A stretch of 64,000 bases of DNA from Streptomyces flavochromogenes (lineage in GTDB: Bacteria; Actinomycetota; Actinomycetes; Streptomycetales; Streptomycetaceae), in assembly GCF_000717595.1 (NCBI RefSeq), contig NZ_JNZO01000002.1:248001-312000 (forward strand). The letters run 5' to 3'. Made by a program: the position numbers and the translations under genes. Position 1 is the first letter of the stretch. Each line of letters opens with the position of its first letter. The notes beneath the pieces were generated by a model that saw only the letters and a list, made by a program, of their open reading frames with translations, had not been told where the DNA came from and searched no databases. Positions 8,588-17,816 of this stretch are shown in pieces.

Positions 8588-9648
8588 ACCCCGACCCGGA
8601 CAAGACCCGTACGGCGAACCGGCACGAGACCGGAGGCCTCCCGGCGATCGAGGAGCACGACCTTCCTCAGGGCCGTCACCAGTTCCACAAGGAGCGCCTG
8701 ATGAGCCAGATCCACGACGACCGCCGCACCGCCGCCGCCCGTACCGCGCGCAACCCCTTCCTGCGGAAGGCGATCCTGCTGCCCGCCGTCACCGCGCTCG
8801 CCGGAGCGCTCGCCGTCGGCGTCCTCGTCCTCACCCCCGGCGGGAACGAGAGCCCTGTCGACCGCGCCACCGGCCCCGCCCTCACCACCACCATCGGCGT
8901 CGTGGACACCAAGGGCGGGCCCCGGCTCCTCGACCGGATCTCGCTCGCCGCCGCCGGGGCCGAGGCCCCGAACGGCCGCGCCGGCCAGTACATCTACATC
9001 GAGACGCGGTCCGCGAACACCTATGTGAAGACCGTCGACGGCGAGAGCAGCCTCGTCAGCGCCCCCCTGCACACCCGGCAGTCCTGGCGGTCCCCCGACG
9101 GCCTCAAGGGCTGGCTGATCGAGCCCGGCAACACCGCCCCCGAGGGCATCACCCTGGGAGGTCGCGACGAGAAGGGCGACGTGCCGACGCCGCACCTCGG
9201 CGCGCCCTCCCACGACTACCTCGCGAGCCTCCCGACCGACCCCGACGCACTGCTGCGGAAGATCTACGAGGAGACCGAAGGACAGGGCAACGGCAAGGAC
9301 CAGCAGGCCTTCACCACCATCGGGGACCTGCTCGTGGAGAGCTGGCCGACCCCGAAGCTGACGGCGGCCCTCTACCGGGCCGCCGCGAAGATCCCCGGTG
9401 TCGTCATGGTGGACAGCGCCACCGACGCCGCCGGCCGCAAGGGCGTCGCCGTCGCCCGGCTCGACGAGACCAGCGGACAGCGCACCGAGTGGATCTTCGA
9501 CAGCAAGACCTTCACGTTCCTGGGCGAGCGCACCGTCCAGGTGAAGGGCGACGGCGGCGAAGGCGGCCTGATCAAGCCCGGGACGGTCGTCTTCACCCAC
9601 GCGATCATGGTGCGGGCCTTCGTCGACGACATCAAGGTCGTGCCGTAG
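8584..9648 (+). CDS. CU044_5270 family membrane-anchored protein
   Basis: A 354-residue protein with a cytoplasmic N-terminus of about 58 residues (LPEGRHQ-type segment seen as DLPQGRHQFHKERLMSQI), one membrane helix around residues 62-80 (AILLPAVTALAGALAVGVLVL) and a large extracytoplasmic domain ending VDDIKVVP. This layout is typical of the CU044_5270 family, almost always encoded directly after an ECF sigma factor in actinomycetes, as here with an ATGA overlap. A role as a signal-sensing or anti-sigma-like partner is inferred from that linkage. No zinc-binding anti-sigma motif (HxxxCxxC) is present. Confidence 0.85.
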   Translation: MNPDPDKTRTANRHETGGLPAIEEHDLPQGRHQFHKERLMSQIHDDRRTAAARTARNPFLRKAILLPAVTALAGALAVGVLVLTPGGNESPVDRATGPALTTTIGVVDTKGGPRLLDRISLAAAGAEAPNGRAGQYIYIETRSANTYVKTVDGESSLVSAPLHTRQSWRSPDGLKGWLIEPGNTAPEGITLGGRDEKGDVPTPHLGAPSHDYLASLPTDPDALLRKIYEETEGQGNGKDQQAFTTIGDLLVESWPTPKLTAALYRAAAKIPGVVMVDSATDAAGRKGVAVARLDETSGQRTEWIFDSKTFTFLGERTVQVKGDGGEGGLIKPGTVVFTHAIMVRAFVDDIKVVP

Positions 9649-9651
9649 GCC

Positions 9652-10575
9652 TCAGGACGCCAGTCCGGAAGACCAACCGCCCAGCTCCGTAGGGCGGTTG
9701 GTGATGATTCCGTCCACCCCGAGCGCGTCCAGGGCCTTCCAGCGGGCCGGGCTGTCGACCGTCCAGACGTTCACGGCGACGCCTGCCGCGTGCAGGTCGC
9801 GGACGAGCTCCGGGCGGCTGGACAGGGCCCGGTCCGAGGGGTTGTACGAGGCGAGGCGCAGGTCCTCGGCCACAGCGAGGGGGTCGGTGTCCAGGGTGTC
9901 CCGCAGAAGCCCCAACGGCAGGTCGGGGGCCAGCTCGTGGACGTACCGCAGGTGCGTGACCTCGAAGCTCTGGACGAAGACCCGGTCGCTCATGCCCTGT
10001 TCACGCACCAGCTCGACGATCCGGCGCACCTGGGAGTAGGTGTGGCTGCCCTTCACCTCCAGGAGCAGCTTCCCGCCCCGCAGCCGTAGATCCCGCAACT
10101 GGGCCTCCAGCGTGGGTACATGCGTGCCGGCGAAGGCCGGGGCGAACCAGGAACCGGCGTCGAGGGCGTCCAGCTCGGTGGAGGTCAGCGAGCGGATCGG
10201 TCCCGTGCCGTCCGTCGTCCGGTCGACGGTCGTGTCGTGGAGGACGTACGGTACGTCGTCCTCGCTGGGCTGGACGTCGTTCTCGATCCAGACGGCCCCG
10301 CCCCGCCGGGCCACCTCGCCGGCGATCAGGGTGTTCTCGGGGGCGGCCGAGGAGGCCCCCCGGTGGGCGATCACGGTCACGGGTGCCCCTGCCGGGCGCA
10401 TCCAGGGACTCGTCGCCGCGGTGTCGTCCGCCGTGGGGCGGGGAGCCGCCAGCGCGGGCGAGGCGGTGGCGACGAGCACGGCCGCGAAACCGGCGACGGC
10501 GGTGACCACGACGACCAGGCCGGTGGTCCCGCGTCGCCGGCGGGGCCGGGAGGCGGGCGGGTGAGGGACTCTCAT
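9652..10575 (-). CDS. Secreted glycerophosphodiester phosphodiesterase
   Basis: A 307-residue exported protein. Residues 1-45 form an Arg-rich n-region, a hydrophobic core and an ASPALAAP cleavage site. The mature TIM barrel has the diagnostic VIAHRGASSAAPENT motif, the metal-binding ENDVQ pair (family consensus E-x-D), the catalytic-pair histidine in VLHDTTVDRTTDGTG, and late LLLEVKG and NVWTVDSP motifs. The family hydrolyses glycerophosphodiesters to glycerol 3-phosphate and an alcohol, scavenging phosphate and glycerol from lipid or teichoic acid debris. No PHO box was recognised upstream. Monocistronic; the neighbour 10903 is divergent. Confidence 0.93.
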   Translation of the reverse strand: MRVPHPPASRPRRRRGTTGLVVVVTAVAGFAAVLVATASPALAAPRPTADDTAATSPWMRPAGAPVTVIAHRGASSAAPENTLIAGEVARRGGAVWIENDVQPSEDDVPYVLHDTTVDRTTDGTGPIRSLTSTELDALDAGSWFAPAFAGTHVPTLEAQLRDLRLRGGKLLLEVKGSHTYSQVRRIVELVREQGMSDRVFVQSFEVTHLRYVHELAPDLPLGLLRDTLDTDPLAVAEDLRLASYNPSDRALSSRPELVRDLHAAGVAVNVWTVDSPARWKALDALGVDGIITNRPTELGGWSSGLAS

Positions 10576-10902
10576 GTCCGCCCACCCTAAGGGGCGGCGG
10601 GCCGATCGGGCCGGATCACGGAGCGGCGCTCGCGTCGTGCCGCGGGACGGCTGATGCCGGGGACATGGAGGTATTCCGGAGAATCTCCGCGGAGGTGCTC
10701 ACCGGAACCGGCGGCAACCTTCACCCGGCTCTCACCGATCGGCGAGCGGGTCGCCCGGGTGATGGCGATACGCCCGCATCCGCCCAACTGCACCGCGGTC
10801 GGCGCGTCGTTGCCGACGATGCGAACAGGTTTGCGTTTCGCTCAAGCGTTCTGGAACTCTCCGTTCGACTTACTGGCACAGGAGCAACGGAGACAACCAC
10901 AC
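10576..10902. other. Intergenic region between divergent secreted-protein genes
   Basis: The 327-base divergent region should hold promoters for both flanking genes. I see one long-range inverted repeat, CACCCGG (10722-10728) with CCGGGTG (10755-10761), but no recognised operator, riboswitch or small gene. Confidence 0.4.
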
Positions 10903-12501
10903 ATGCCCACACGGCGCATACGTCGCGCGTGGCTCACGGCCGCCGCCACGGCCTCGCTCGCGTTCACCGGCCTCGCGGCACCGGCCCAGGCGGAGGACCT
11001 TCCGCCCACCGCCCCGCAGAGCTGGATCCAGGAGCCCCGTACGACCGAGGCGACCGCCTCGCCGTACACCACCCGCGCCTGGACCGAGCCGGGCGGCGCG
11101 GCCTCACCCGGTGACTTCACGATGTCGCCCGGCGCGATGAACGCCGAGACCACCACACGGGTGGCCCGTCTGGACTCGGTGCTGCCCAAGTCCGGCGTCC
11201 AGAACCTGCTGGCCGGCGCGAACCGCACCGTACAGCCGTGGTGCTCCTCCCGGGACCCGTTCGGCACGGCGCCCGACCCCGACATCAAGTACTGCCTGCA
11301 GGACGACGACTCCGTCTCGCGGGAATGGGTCCCCCAGGGCATGACCGGCGTCTCCGACGCCAAGGACAACGAGCTGTGGGGCGACGCCGGCGACATCCAG
11401 CTCTTCGCCTCCTACGACGGCTGGGACCCGGGCCGCGAGAACGACCCCCTCCCGACGGCGGGCGACTGCACCACGGCCGAGCTGGAGGCGAACGACGCCT
11501 GCAACCAGAAGGGCGTCCGCATCACCTTCGTCCAGAGCCGGACCAACCCGGCGACGGGCAGCCCCGAGATCAAGTACCGGCACGTCCTGCTGGGCTGGAC
11601 GTACGTGAACTCCGCCGACCACGTCTCCTTCGACGGTCTGCACGCCGCCGAGTACCCGATCCAGAAGGGCGTGCACGCGGGCGGGATCGTCTGGTACGGC
11701 AACTACCTCTACGTCGCCGACACCCGCAACGGCCTGCGCGTCTTCGACATGCGCACCATCATGGACCTCGACCCGGACGGCGACCCCAAGACGCACGACG
11801 CGATGGGGTCCGACACGGACGGCGTGAAGACCACCGCCAACGTCGAGGACAAGACGAAGGTCGGCCGGCACGACAACGTCTGGTACAGCTTCGGCTACCG
11901 CTACGTGATGCCCCAGGTGGCCGCCTGGAAGTTCAAGGCGACGCAGAGCAACCCGCAGGGCTCGTACGCCTGCGTCTCCACCGGAGCGCCGAAGGCCTCC
12001 TACATCTCGCTGGACCGCAGCACCACCCCGGACCGGCTCCTCATGGGCGAGTACTGCCGCCCCGAGAGCGGCTACCCCTCCACCGGCCGCATCGCCTCCT
12101 ACCCGGTCGCGGCCCTGGAGGGCCGCTCGGCCGACGTCGCCGCCGAAGGCTGGGCGAACTACCTGCCCCTGGCCAACGGCGGCGCGCAGGGCGCCGCGGC
12201 GCACGAGGGCACCCTCTACGTGAACGAGTCGAAGGGCACCGACGAGCCCGGCAACCTCTGGCGCTACACGTGGGGCGGCGGCCGGCTGGTCCAGTCGGGG
12301 CAGGCCGTCAAGACCGCACGGGGCGCCGAGGACCTCTACGTCGAGCGCGGCACCGGCCGGCTGTGGTCCCTCTCCGAACACCGTCCGGGGCAGGAGGACG
12401 ACTGCGGGGCGAACCCCGGCGCGGGCGATCCGGACGGGACGGACTACTGCCAGCGGGTGCTCTACGGGCACAAGCTGAGCTGGCTCGACGGGCAGCCGTA
12501 G
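10903..12501 (+). CDS. Secreted LVIVD/beta-propeller-like protein of unknown function
   Basis: A 532-residue protein from the ATG at 10903, preceded by GGAG and ACGGAG. The reading frame is open further upstream without support. Residues 1-31 are a signal peptide (MPTRRIRRAWLTAAATASLAF with APAQAED cleavage). The mature protein has many aromatic-rich strands and the segment GNYLYVADTRNGLRVFDMRTI, which resembles an LVIVD/propeller blade, plus paired cysteines suggesting disulfides. The rest (DTDGVKTTANVEDKTKVG, RLLMGEYC, LYVNESKG, AEDLYVERGTGRLW) fits a beta-propeller reading. No catalytic motif was recognised. Conserved secreted proteins of this kind in Streptomyces have no assigned role. 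A bidirectional terminator follows. Confidence 0.75.
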   Translation: MPTRRIRRAWLTAAATASLAFTGLAAPAQAEDLPPTAPQSWIQEPRTTEATASPYTTRAWTEPGGAASPGDFTMSPGAMNAETTTRVARLDSVLPKSGVQNLLAGANRTVQPWCSSRDPFGTAPDPDIKYCLQDDDSVSREWVPQGMTGVSDAKDNELWGDAGDIQLFASYDGWDPGRENDPLPTAGDCTTAELEANDACNQKGVRITFVQSRTNPATGSPEIKYRHVLLGWTYVNSADHVSFDGLHAAEYPIQKGVHAGGIVWYGNYLYVADTRNGLRVFDMRTIMDLDPDGDPKTHDAMGSDTDGVKTTANVEDKTKVGRHDNVWYSFGYRYVMPQVAAWKFKATQSNPQGSYACVSTGAPKASYISLDRSTTPDRLLMGEYCRPESGYPSTGRIASYPVAALEGRSADVAAEGWANYLPLANGGAQGAAAHEGTLYVNESKGTDEPGNLWRYTWGGGRLVQSGQAVKTARGAEDLYVERGTGRLWSLSEHRPGQEDDCGANPGAGDPDGTDYCQRVLYGHKLSWLDGQP

Positions 12502-12508
12502 CGGAGCA

Positions 12509-12546
12509 GGGGAAGGCCGCGCCGGGCGACCGGCACGGCCTTCCCC
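12509..12546. terminator. Bidirectional hairpin terminator
   Basis: An 11-bp perfect stem, GGGGAAGGCCG (12509-12519) with CGGCCTTCCCC (12536-12546), fills the 58-base gap between the convergent genes ending at 12501 and 12560. It has no U-tract, as is usual for Streptomyces terminators, and could serve both strands. Confidence 0.8.
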
Positions 12547-12559
12547 TCACGGACGCGGA

Positions 12560-14002
12560 TCAGGCGCCGTCGGGAGCCCGCAGCTCCCCCGTCCGCGCCA
12601 CCCGCGCGTACCAGCGGGCGCTGGACTTCGGGGTCCGCTCCAGGGTGTCGTAGTCCACCCGGACCGCGCCGAAGCGCTTCGCGTAGCCGTAACCCCACTC
12701 GAAGTTGTCGAGGAGCGACCAGAGGAAGTAGCCGCGGACGTCCACCCCGTCCTCCATCGCCCGGTGCACCGCCTCCAGATGCGCGTGCACGTACGCCGCG
12801 CGCTCCGGGTCGTGCACCGAACCGTCCGGGGACACCACGTCCTCGTAGGCGGCACCGTTCTCGCTGATGACCATCGGGAGCTCGGGGTACGCGGCGGACA
12901 CCCGCGTCAGCAGGTCGTACAGCGCGCTCGGGTCGACCGCCCAGCCCATCGCCGTCGGCTCGCCCGGCGCCCGGTGGAAGGCGACCGAGCCCGAGCCCGG
13001 CCACGGCGAGTGGTCACTGTTGCCGTGACCGTCGTCCTGCGGCTTCTCCGCACCCTCCGGTACGTGCGAGACGACCGTCGGCGTGTAGTAGTTGACGGCC
13101 AGCAGATCCAGCGGCTGCCGGGCGGCCGCGGTGTCACCGTCCCGGACGAAGGACCAGTCGGTGACCTGCGCCGTGTCGCGGAGCAGGTCCTCGGGGTAGG
13201 CGCCCTCCAGCATCGGACCCAGCCAGATCCGGTTCCCGACGGCGTCGATCCGGCGGGCCGCGTCCAGGTCCTCGGCGGAACCCGTCAGCGGCCGCACCTC
13301 GTGGAGGTTGAGCGAGACCGAGATCTGCCGGTCCGCGGGCAGCGAGGACCGGAGGGCCTGGACCGCGAGACCGTGCCCGAGGTTCAGATGGTGAGCGGCG
13401 CGCAGCGAGGCCACCGGGTCCGTGCGGCCCGGGGCGTGCACCCCGGAGCCGTACCCCAGAAAGGCGCTGCACCAGGGCTCGTTGAGGGTGGTCCAGCGGG
13501 TCACCCGGTCGCCGAGCGCGTCGGCGACGATCCCCGCGTACTCGGCGAACCGCTCGGCGGTGGACCGCTCGGGCCAGCCGCCCGCGTCCTCCAGCTCCTG
13601 CGGAAGGTCCCAGTGGTAGAGGGTGAGCGCCGGCTCGATCCCGGCGGCGAGCAGCTCGTCGACGAGCGCCCGGTAGAAGTCCAGGCCCTTCTGGACGGCC
13701 GGCCCGCGCCCGGTGGGCTGCACACGGGACCAGGAGACGGAGAACCGGTAGGCGTTCAGGCCGAGTTCGGACATGATGCCGACGTCCTCGCGGAACCGGT
13801 GGTAGTGGTCCACGGCCACGTCACCGGTGTGCCCTTCGAAGACCTTGCCGGGGGTGTGCGAGAAGGTGTCCCAGATGGACGGAGTACGGCCGTCCTCGGC
13901 TGCCGCTCCCTCGATCTGGTACGCGGCGGTGGCCGCGCCCCAGAGGAAGTCGGACGGGAACGAGCGGGTGGCGGTGAGCGGCCGGGTTTCGGACGCGGTC
14001 AT
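12560..14002 (-). CDS. bglC: GH1 beta-glucosidase of the cellobiose operon
   Basis: A 480-residue cytoplasmic GH1 enzyme with no signal peptide. The N-terminal [19 protein letters not shown] is the family signature. The acid/base is Glu175 in TTLNEPW and the nucleophile is Glu381 in [27 protein letters not shown] lines the aglycone site. It is expected to cleave imported cellobiose and cello-oligomers to glucose. It follows cebG by 74 bases on the same strand and so completes the cebE-cebF-cebG-bglC unit, as in S. griseus, S. reticuli and S. scabies. No CebR box was seen in the short gap before it, so regulation is probably through the cebE promoter. Confidence 0.95.
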   Translation of the reverse strand: MTASETRPLTATRSFPSDFLWGAATAAYQIEGAAAEDGRTPSIWDTFSHTPGKVFEGHTGDVAVDHYHRFREDVGIMSELGLNAYRFSVSWSRVQPTGRGPAVQKGLDFYRALVDELLAAGIEPALTLYHWDLPQELEDAGGWPERSTAERFAEYAGIVADALGDRVTRWTTLNEPWCSAFLGYGSGVHAPGRTDPVASLRAAHHLNLGHGLAVQALRSSLPADRQISVSLNLHEVRPLTGSAEDLDAARRIDAVGNRIWLGPMLEGAYPEDLLRDTAQVTDWSFVRDGDTAAARQPLDLLAVNYYTPTVVSHVPEGAEKPQDDGHGNSDHSPWPGSGSVAFHRAPGEPTAMGWAVDPSALYDLLTRVSAAYPELPMVISENGAAYEDVVSPDGSVHDPERAAYVHAHLEAVHRAMEDGVDVRGYFLWSLLDNFEWGYGYAKRFGAVRVDYDTLERTPKSSARWYARVARTGELRAPDGA

Positions 14003-14076
14003 AGGAGAGGGCTCCCAACGCGGGTACGGGGTCGGTACGTTCGAGACGTTCGGTAGGAAGGGGCGGCGCGGGCCGG

Positions 14077-14997
14077 TCAGCTCTTGACGGCGCCGGCGGT
14101 GATGCCGCCCACGATGTGCTTGCCCAGGAAGGCGAAGACCAGGAGGAGCGGCACGGTGGATATCAGGGCGCCGGTCAGCACGACGGCGTGGTCCACCGTG
14201 TGGTTGCCCGCGCCGAGCCCGGCGAGTGCCACCTGAAGGGTGGGGTTGCCGTCCGGGGTGAGCGCGATGAAGGGCCAGAAGAAGTCGTTCCAGGCCTGCA
14301 CGAAGACCAGCATGCCGAGCACGGCCATGGCGGGCCTCGCCACCGGGAAGACCACGTGCCAGATGATCCGGAGGCTGTGCGCGCCGTCCATCCGGGCCGC
14401 CTCCACCAGCTCCATCGGCAGCGCCTCCACCAGGAACTGGCGCATGAAGAACACGCCGAACGCGGCGACGAGCGAGGGCAGGACGACCGACTGGAGCTGA
14501 TCGAACCAGCCGAGGTCGGTGATGATCTGGTACAGCGGGATGACGCTGAGCTGCGGCGGGATCGTCATGGTGGCGACCACCAGGGAGAGCAGCATGCCCC
14601 GGCCCCGGAACGGCAGCTTGGCGAAGGCGAAACCGGCGAGCGTGGAGAACAGCACGGTGGACAGGGCCACCAGGCTCGCCACGATCGTGGTGTTGATCAG
14701 CGCCTCACCCATGTCGACCTGGTTCCAGGCGAAGCTGAGGTTGTCCAGGAGACGGTTGCCGGGCAGCAGAGGCGCGGGCGCCTCCACGACCCGCTCGCCG
14801 CTGTGCGAGGCGGCCACCACGTTCCAGTACAGCGGGAAGAGCGAGACGAACGCGGCACCGACGAGCAGCACATAGGTGAGCGGTCCCGCGTGGTGCTGGC
14901 GGCCGGCCGTCTGCCGGAAGCGGCGCCCGGGGCGGGCCGCCGGGGCGGCGGCCGGGATTCCGGACCCGGCCGGGCTCCTGTCGAGTGTGTGCGCCAT
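14077..14997 (-). CDS. cebG: Cellobiose/cellotriose ABC transporter permease
   Basis: A 306-residue inner-membrane permease (MalG type) with about 40 basic, variable N-terminal residues, six predicted helices and the EAA loop [20 protein letters not shown] that docks the ATPase. It starts at an ATG 4 bases after the cebF stop. It ends [10 protein letters not shown], a tail typical of sugar permeases of this type. With CebF it forms the channel receiving cellobiose and cellotriose from CebE. No ATPase gene is nearby; in Streptomyces the shared ATPase MsiK, encoded elsewhere, energises this importer. Confidence 0.93.
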   Translation of the reverse strand: MAHTLDRSPAGSGIPAAAPAARPGRRFRQTAGRQHHAGPLTYVLLVGAAFVSLFPLYWNVVAASHSGERVVEAPAPLLPGNRLLDNLSFAWNQVDMGEALINTTIVASLVALSTVLFSTLAGFAFAKLPFRGRGMLLSLVVATMTIPPQLSVIPLYQIITDLGWFDQLQSVVLPSLVAAFGVFFMRQFLVEALPMELVEAARMDGAHSLRIIWHVVFPVARPAMAVLGMLVFVQAWNDFFWPFIALTPDGNPTLQVALAGLGAGNHTVDHAVVLTGALISTVPLLLVFAFLGKHIVGGITAGAVKS

Positions 14998-15001
14998 GAG
15001 G

Positions 15002-16003
15002 TCAGCCCCCCAGCTTCTTGCGGTTGTGGCGGGAGACGAGCGCCTGGACGCCGCCGACGAGCAGCAGGAGCAGCAGCATGACCCACGCGATCGCCGACGC
15101 CTGGCCCAGTGCGCCGGTCACCCACCCCTTCTCGTACATCAGCAGGCTCAGCGTCTGGAACTGGTTGCCGCTGCCGCCGCTGATGCCGACGCTGCCGCCG
15201 AAGAGCATCGGCTCGCCGAACAGCTGGGTGGCGCCGATGGTGGAGACGACGATCGTGAAGAGGATGGTCGGCCGGATCGACGGGATCGTGACGCTGATGA
15301 ACTGGCGCCAGCGCGAGGCCCCGTCGAGCGAGGCGGCCTCGTACAGGTCCTGCGGCACGGCCTGCATGGCGGCCAGGTAGATCAGGGCGTTGTAGCCGGT
15401 CCAGCGCCAGGTGACGATCACCGAGATGGCGATCTGCGCCGGCCACTTGGACGACTCCCAGTTCACCGGGTCGATGCCGACCCAGCCCAGGACGCTGTTG
15501 ATCATCCCGTAGTCGGTGTTGAACAGCTGGGCGAAGACCAGGGTCGCCGCCGCGATCGAGGTGGCGTACGGGGCGAGGATCGCGACCCGGAAGAAGCCCC
15601 GGCCGCGGAGCTTGTAGTTGAGCAGATGCGCCAGGCCCAGCGCCATGAGCAGCTGGGGGACGGTCGCGATCACTCCGATGGTGAAGGTGTTGAAGAGCGC
15701 GTTCCAGAAGAACTCACTGGTCGCGAGGTCGGTGTAGTTCTCCAGACCCTTCCACGTCGGGTCCCCGCCGAGCTCGACCCGGTTGAGCGAGAGCCAGCCG
15801 GTGTAGATCAGCGGGAAGAGGCCGAAGGCGGCGAAGGTGAGGAAGAAGGGGGCGACGAAGACGTACGGGATCGCCTTGATGTCCCAGCGGTAGAGCGTGC
15901 TGCGCAGGCCGCCGGGGGAGCGGCGGCCGCGCGGGCCGGGGGAGGAGGGCGGTGCGGCGGGCGGCGGGGAGCCGTCCGGCCTCGCCCGAACGGAGGTGGC
16001 CAC
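15002..16003 (-). CDS. cebF: Cellobiose/cellotriose ABC transporter permease
   Basis: A 333-residue MalF-type permease. A GTG at 16003 is the start, with AAGGAT about 8 bases upstream. After a proline-rich cytoplasmic N-terminus the helices begin near residue 46 (IPYVFVAPFFLTFAAFGLFPL). The EAA loop is EAASLDGASRWRQFISVTIP, the ATPase contact. It lies between cebE, from which it is separated by a 90-base gap holding a strong hairpin, and cebG. Gene order and similarity to known CebF support the call; the function is import of cello-oligomers with CebG and CebE. Confidence 0.93.
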   Translation of the reverse strand: MATSVRARPDGSPPPAAPPSSPGPRGRRSPGGLRSTLYRWDIKAIPYVFVAPFFLTFAAFGLFPLIYTGWLSLNRVELGGDPTWKGLENYTDLATSEFFWNALFNTFTIGVIATVPQLLMALGLAHLLNYKLRGRGFFRVAILAPYATSIAAATLVFAQLFNTDYGMINSVLGWVGIDPVNWESSKWPAQIAISVIVTWRWTGYNALIYLAAMQAVPQDLYEAASLDGASRWRQFISVTIPSIRPTILFTIVVSTIGATQLFGEPMLFGGSVGISGGSGNQFQTLSLLMYEKGWVTGALGQASAIAWVMLLLLLLVGGVQALVSRHNRKKLGG

Positions 16004-16047
16004 GGGGGCATCCTTCCAGGGTCGATGCGTGCGGTGGTGCGGACGGT

Positions 16048-16082
16048 GCCGGTCCGCCGCCCGCAGGCGGCGGCGGACCGGC
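16048..16082 (-). terminator. Strong intercistronic hairpin between cebE and cebF
   Basis: A 14-bp perfect stem (16048-16061 with 16069-16082, 7-base loop) starts 12 bases after the cebE stop and ends 45 bases before cebF. Such hairpins after binding-protein genes commonly stabilise the upstream message or cause partial termination. That would give an excess of binding protein over permeases, which is inferred here. Confidence 0.75.
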
Positions 16083-16093
16083 AGGTGTCCCCG

Positions 16094-17446
16094 CTACTGG
16101 TCGATCTTGTCGTCGACCAGCTTCTTGACGTTCTCCCAGGCCTTGGCCGGGTCGGTGCCGCGCTGCTCGATGTCGAGGATGCCGTTGTCGGTGAGGAAGG
16201 TCTTGACCTGGCCGTCGTAGCGGCTGATCACCGCGGGGGTGATCCCGGACGCCGCGCTGGAGAAGATCTTGCCGACGGGGGTGTCGCCGAAGTACGGCAG
16301 CTTCGCCTCCTGGACGGCCGTGGAGGTGAGCGTGTCCTTGGACGAGGGGATGTTGCCGTTGACCGCGAAGACCTTGGCGTGCTGCGCCGGGGCGGTCAGC
16401 CAGGCGGCCAGCTCGGCGGCCTCCTTGGTGTGCTTGCCGGCCTTGGGCACGGCGAGGAACGAGCCGCCCCAGTTGCCGGCGACCGGCGGCGCGGCGATGT
16501 CCCACTTGCCCTGGTTGGCGGGGCCCGCCTGGTCCTTGATGATGCCGGTCATCCAGCTGGGGCAGGCGACGGTGGCGAACTTCGAGTTCTTGAAGGCGGC
16601 GTTCCAGGTGCCCTTCTCGTCGAACTGGCGCAGCTTGGCGGTCAGTCCGCCCTGGGCGGCCTTGACCGCGGTGTCCCAGGCGTTCTTCACGCCGGGGCTG
16701 TTCTCCCAGTCGAGCTCGCCGCTCGTGTTGGCGTACTGCACCGGGTCGCTGGAGACGACGGCGTTGAAGAGACCGCTCGCCGAGTCGTGGAAGGAGGTGC
16801 CGGCGGGCGCGGCCGCCTTGTACTTCTCGCCGGTCGCGATGAACTTGGCCCAGTCGCCGGACCACAGCTTGCCGACGGCGTCGCGATCGGTGGGCAGCTT
16901 GGCCTTGGCGAAGAGGTCCTTGTTGTAGCAGATGGCCATGGGGCCGATGTCGGTGCCGATGGCGATGACCTTGCCGTCGCCCGTCGTCGCCTGCTTGACC
17001 TTCCAGTCGAGGAAGGCGTCGATCTTCGCGCCGCCCTCCTTGCTCAGGTCGACCCACTTGTTCGCCATCGCCGTGCCGGTCGCCTCGGCGATGTAGCCGA
17101 CCTCGACGGCCTGGATGTCGGCGACGCCGCTGTTCTGGGCGAGGCGCAGCTTCAGCGTGTCCCAGTACTTCTGACCGTCGGAGACGTTCGACTCCTCGAT
17201 CTTGATGTTCGGGTGGAGCCGCTCGTACTCGGCGTAGAGCTTCGCGCCGGTCTTGTTGTCGTAGCCGAAGGAACCGAAGGTCCCGATCCGCAGCGTGATC
17301 TTCTCGGTGCCCTGGCCGCCCCCGCCGCCCTTGCCGCCGTTGTCGTCGTCGCTGCCGCAACCGGTGAGCAGGGTCGTGCCGGTCACGACGACGGCGACCG
17401 CCGCGATCGCCGCACGGCGTCCGCGTCTGCTGCTGGAAGTGCGCAT
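16094..17446 (-). CDS. cebE: Cellobiose/cellotriose-binding lipoprotein
   Basis: A 450-residue extracellular solute-binding protein. The ATG at 17446 follows GAGGAGAG. The signal sequence ends in the lipobox LLTGC with the acylated Cys30, followed by a Gly/Asp-rich tether of about 20 residues. The mature protein has the usual two-lobed layout (LRIGTFGSFGYDN near the start, NGNIPSSKDTL late). In Streptomyces CebE binds cellobiose and cellotriose and delivers them to CebF and CebG. It is the first gene of the unit, with a perfect CebR box 113 bases before its start. Specificity is inferred from context. Confidence 0.93.
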   Translation of the reverse strand: MRTSSSRRGRRAAIAAVAVVVTGTTLLTGCGSDDDNGGKGGGGGQGTEKITLRIGTFGSFGYDNKTGAKLYAEYERLHPNIKIEESNVSDGQKYWDTLKLRLAQNSGVADIQAVEVGYIAEATGTAMANKWVDLSKEGGAKIDAFLDWKVKQATTGDGKVIAIGTDIGPMAICYNKDLFAKAKLPTDRDAVGKLWSGDWAKFIATGEKYKAAAPAGTSFHDSASGLFNAVVSSDPVQYANTSGELDWENSPGVKNAWDTAVKAAQGGLTAKLRQFDEKGTWNAAFKNSKFATVACPSWMTGIIKDQAGPANQGKWDIAAPPVAGNWGGSFLAVPKAGKHTKEAAELAAWLTAPAQHAKVFAVNGNIPSSKDTLTSTAVQEAKLPYFGDTPVGKIFSSAASGITPAVISRYDGQVKTFLTDNGILDIEQRGTDPAKAWENVKKLVDDKIDQ

Positions 17447-17558
17447 TCCACTCTCCTCGTCCAAGGTGGTGCTCGTTGTGCGCCAAGAGGGCCCGGCCGG
17501 CTGATCGCGGCTCGGCGGCGCCTGCCAGGACCTGATGCAAGGCTGTGCGCGTCCCGGA

Positions 17559-17572
17559 TGGGAGCGCTCCCA
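17559..17572. promoter_or_regulatory. CebR box upstream of cebE
   Basis: A perfect 14-bp palindrome TGGGAGCGCTCCCA, identical to the published Streptomyces CebR operator. It lies 113 bases before the cebE start. CebR bound here should block transcription of cebEFG-bglC until cellobiose or cellotriose appears. Confidence 0.93.
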
Positions 17573-17734
17573 CGTCGTTGCCGGAAGGTTGCTCTCTGGC
17601 GGGTGCGGGTGTCAAGACATGAACGCGGATTCGTTACCGGAAGGTTTTCCGGGGGTTTCGCGTACCTGGGCGCGGGCGGTCGCGTCATCTCCTGAACACA
17701 CCTCATGGCGCGGGGGTGGGGGCGTGGACTACTG

Positions 17735-17748
17735 TGGGAGCGCTCCCA
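17735..17748. promoter_or_regulatory. CebR box upstream of cebR
   Basis: A perfect TGGGAGCGCTCCCA palindrome 69 bases before the cebR GTG start, consistent with autorepression by CebR. Confidence 0.9.
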
Positions 17749-17816
17749 TCCCTGCTTTCGTTTCCGGCGGGACCGTGGTGAGCAGCGCGTTGTCCTACGA
17801 GGGGAGTTCGGGAGTT

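Larger units (their letters stand above)
17447..17816. promoter_or_regulatory. Divergent cebE / cebR control region
   Basis: A 370-base gap between the divergent starts of cebE and cebR. It contains two perfect CebR palindromes (17559-17572 and 17735-17748), one nearer each gene, so the importer operon and its regulator each have an operator. No other gene or RNA was recognised here. Confidence 0.8.

Noticed and set aside
6300..8603. One long minus-strand frame spanning the LLM, HD and sigma genes
   Set aside because: Only the part from 7232 downward has LLM motifs; the rest is antisense to clear plus-strand genes.
10576..10902. Possible riboswitch upstream of the secreted propeller gene
   Set aside because: The region is structured and GC-rich, but I could not match conserved cores of the riboswitch classes I know, such as ydaO; one inverted repeat alone is not evidence.
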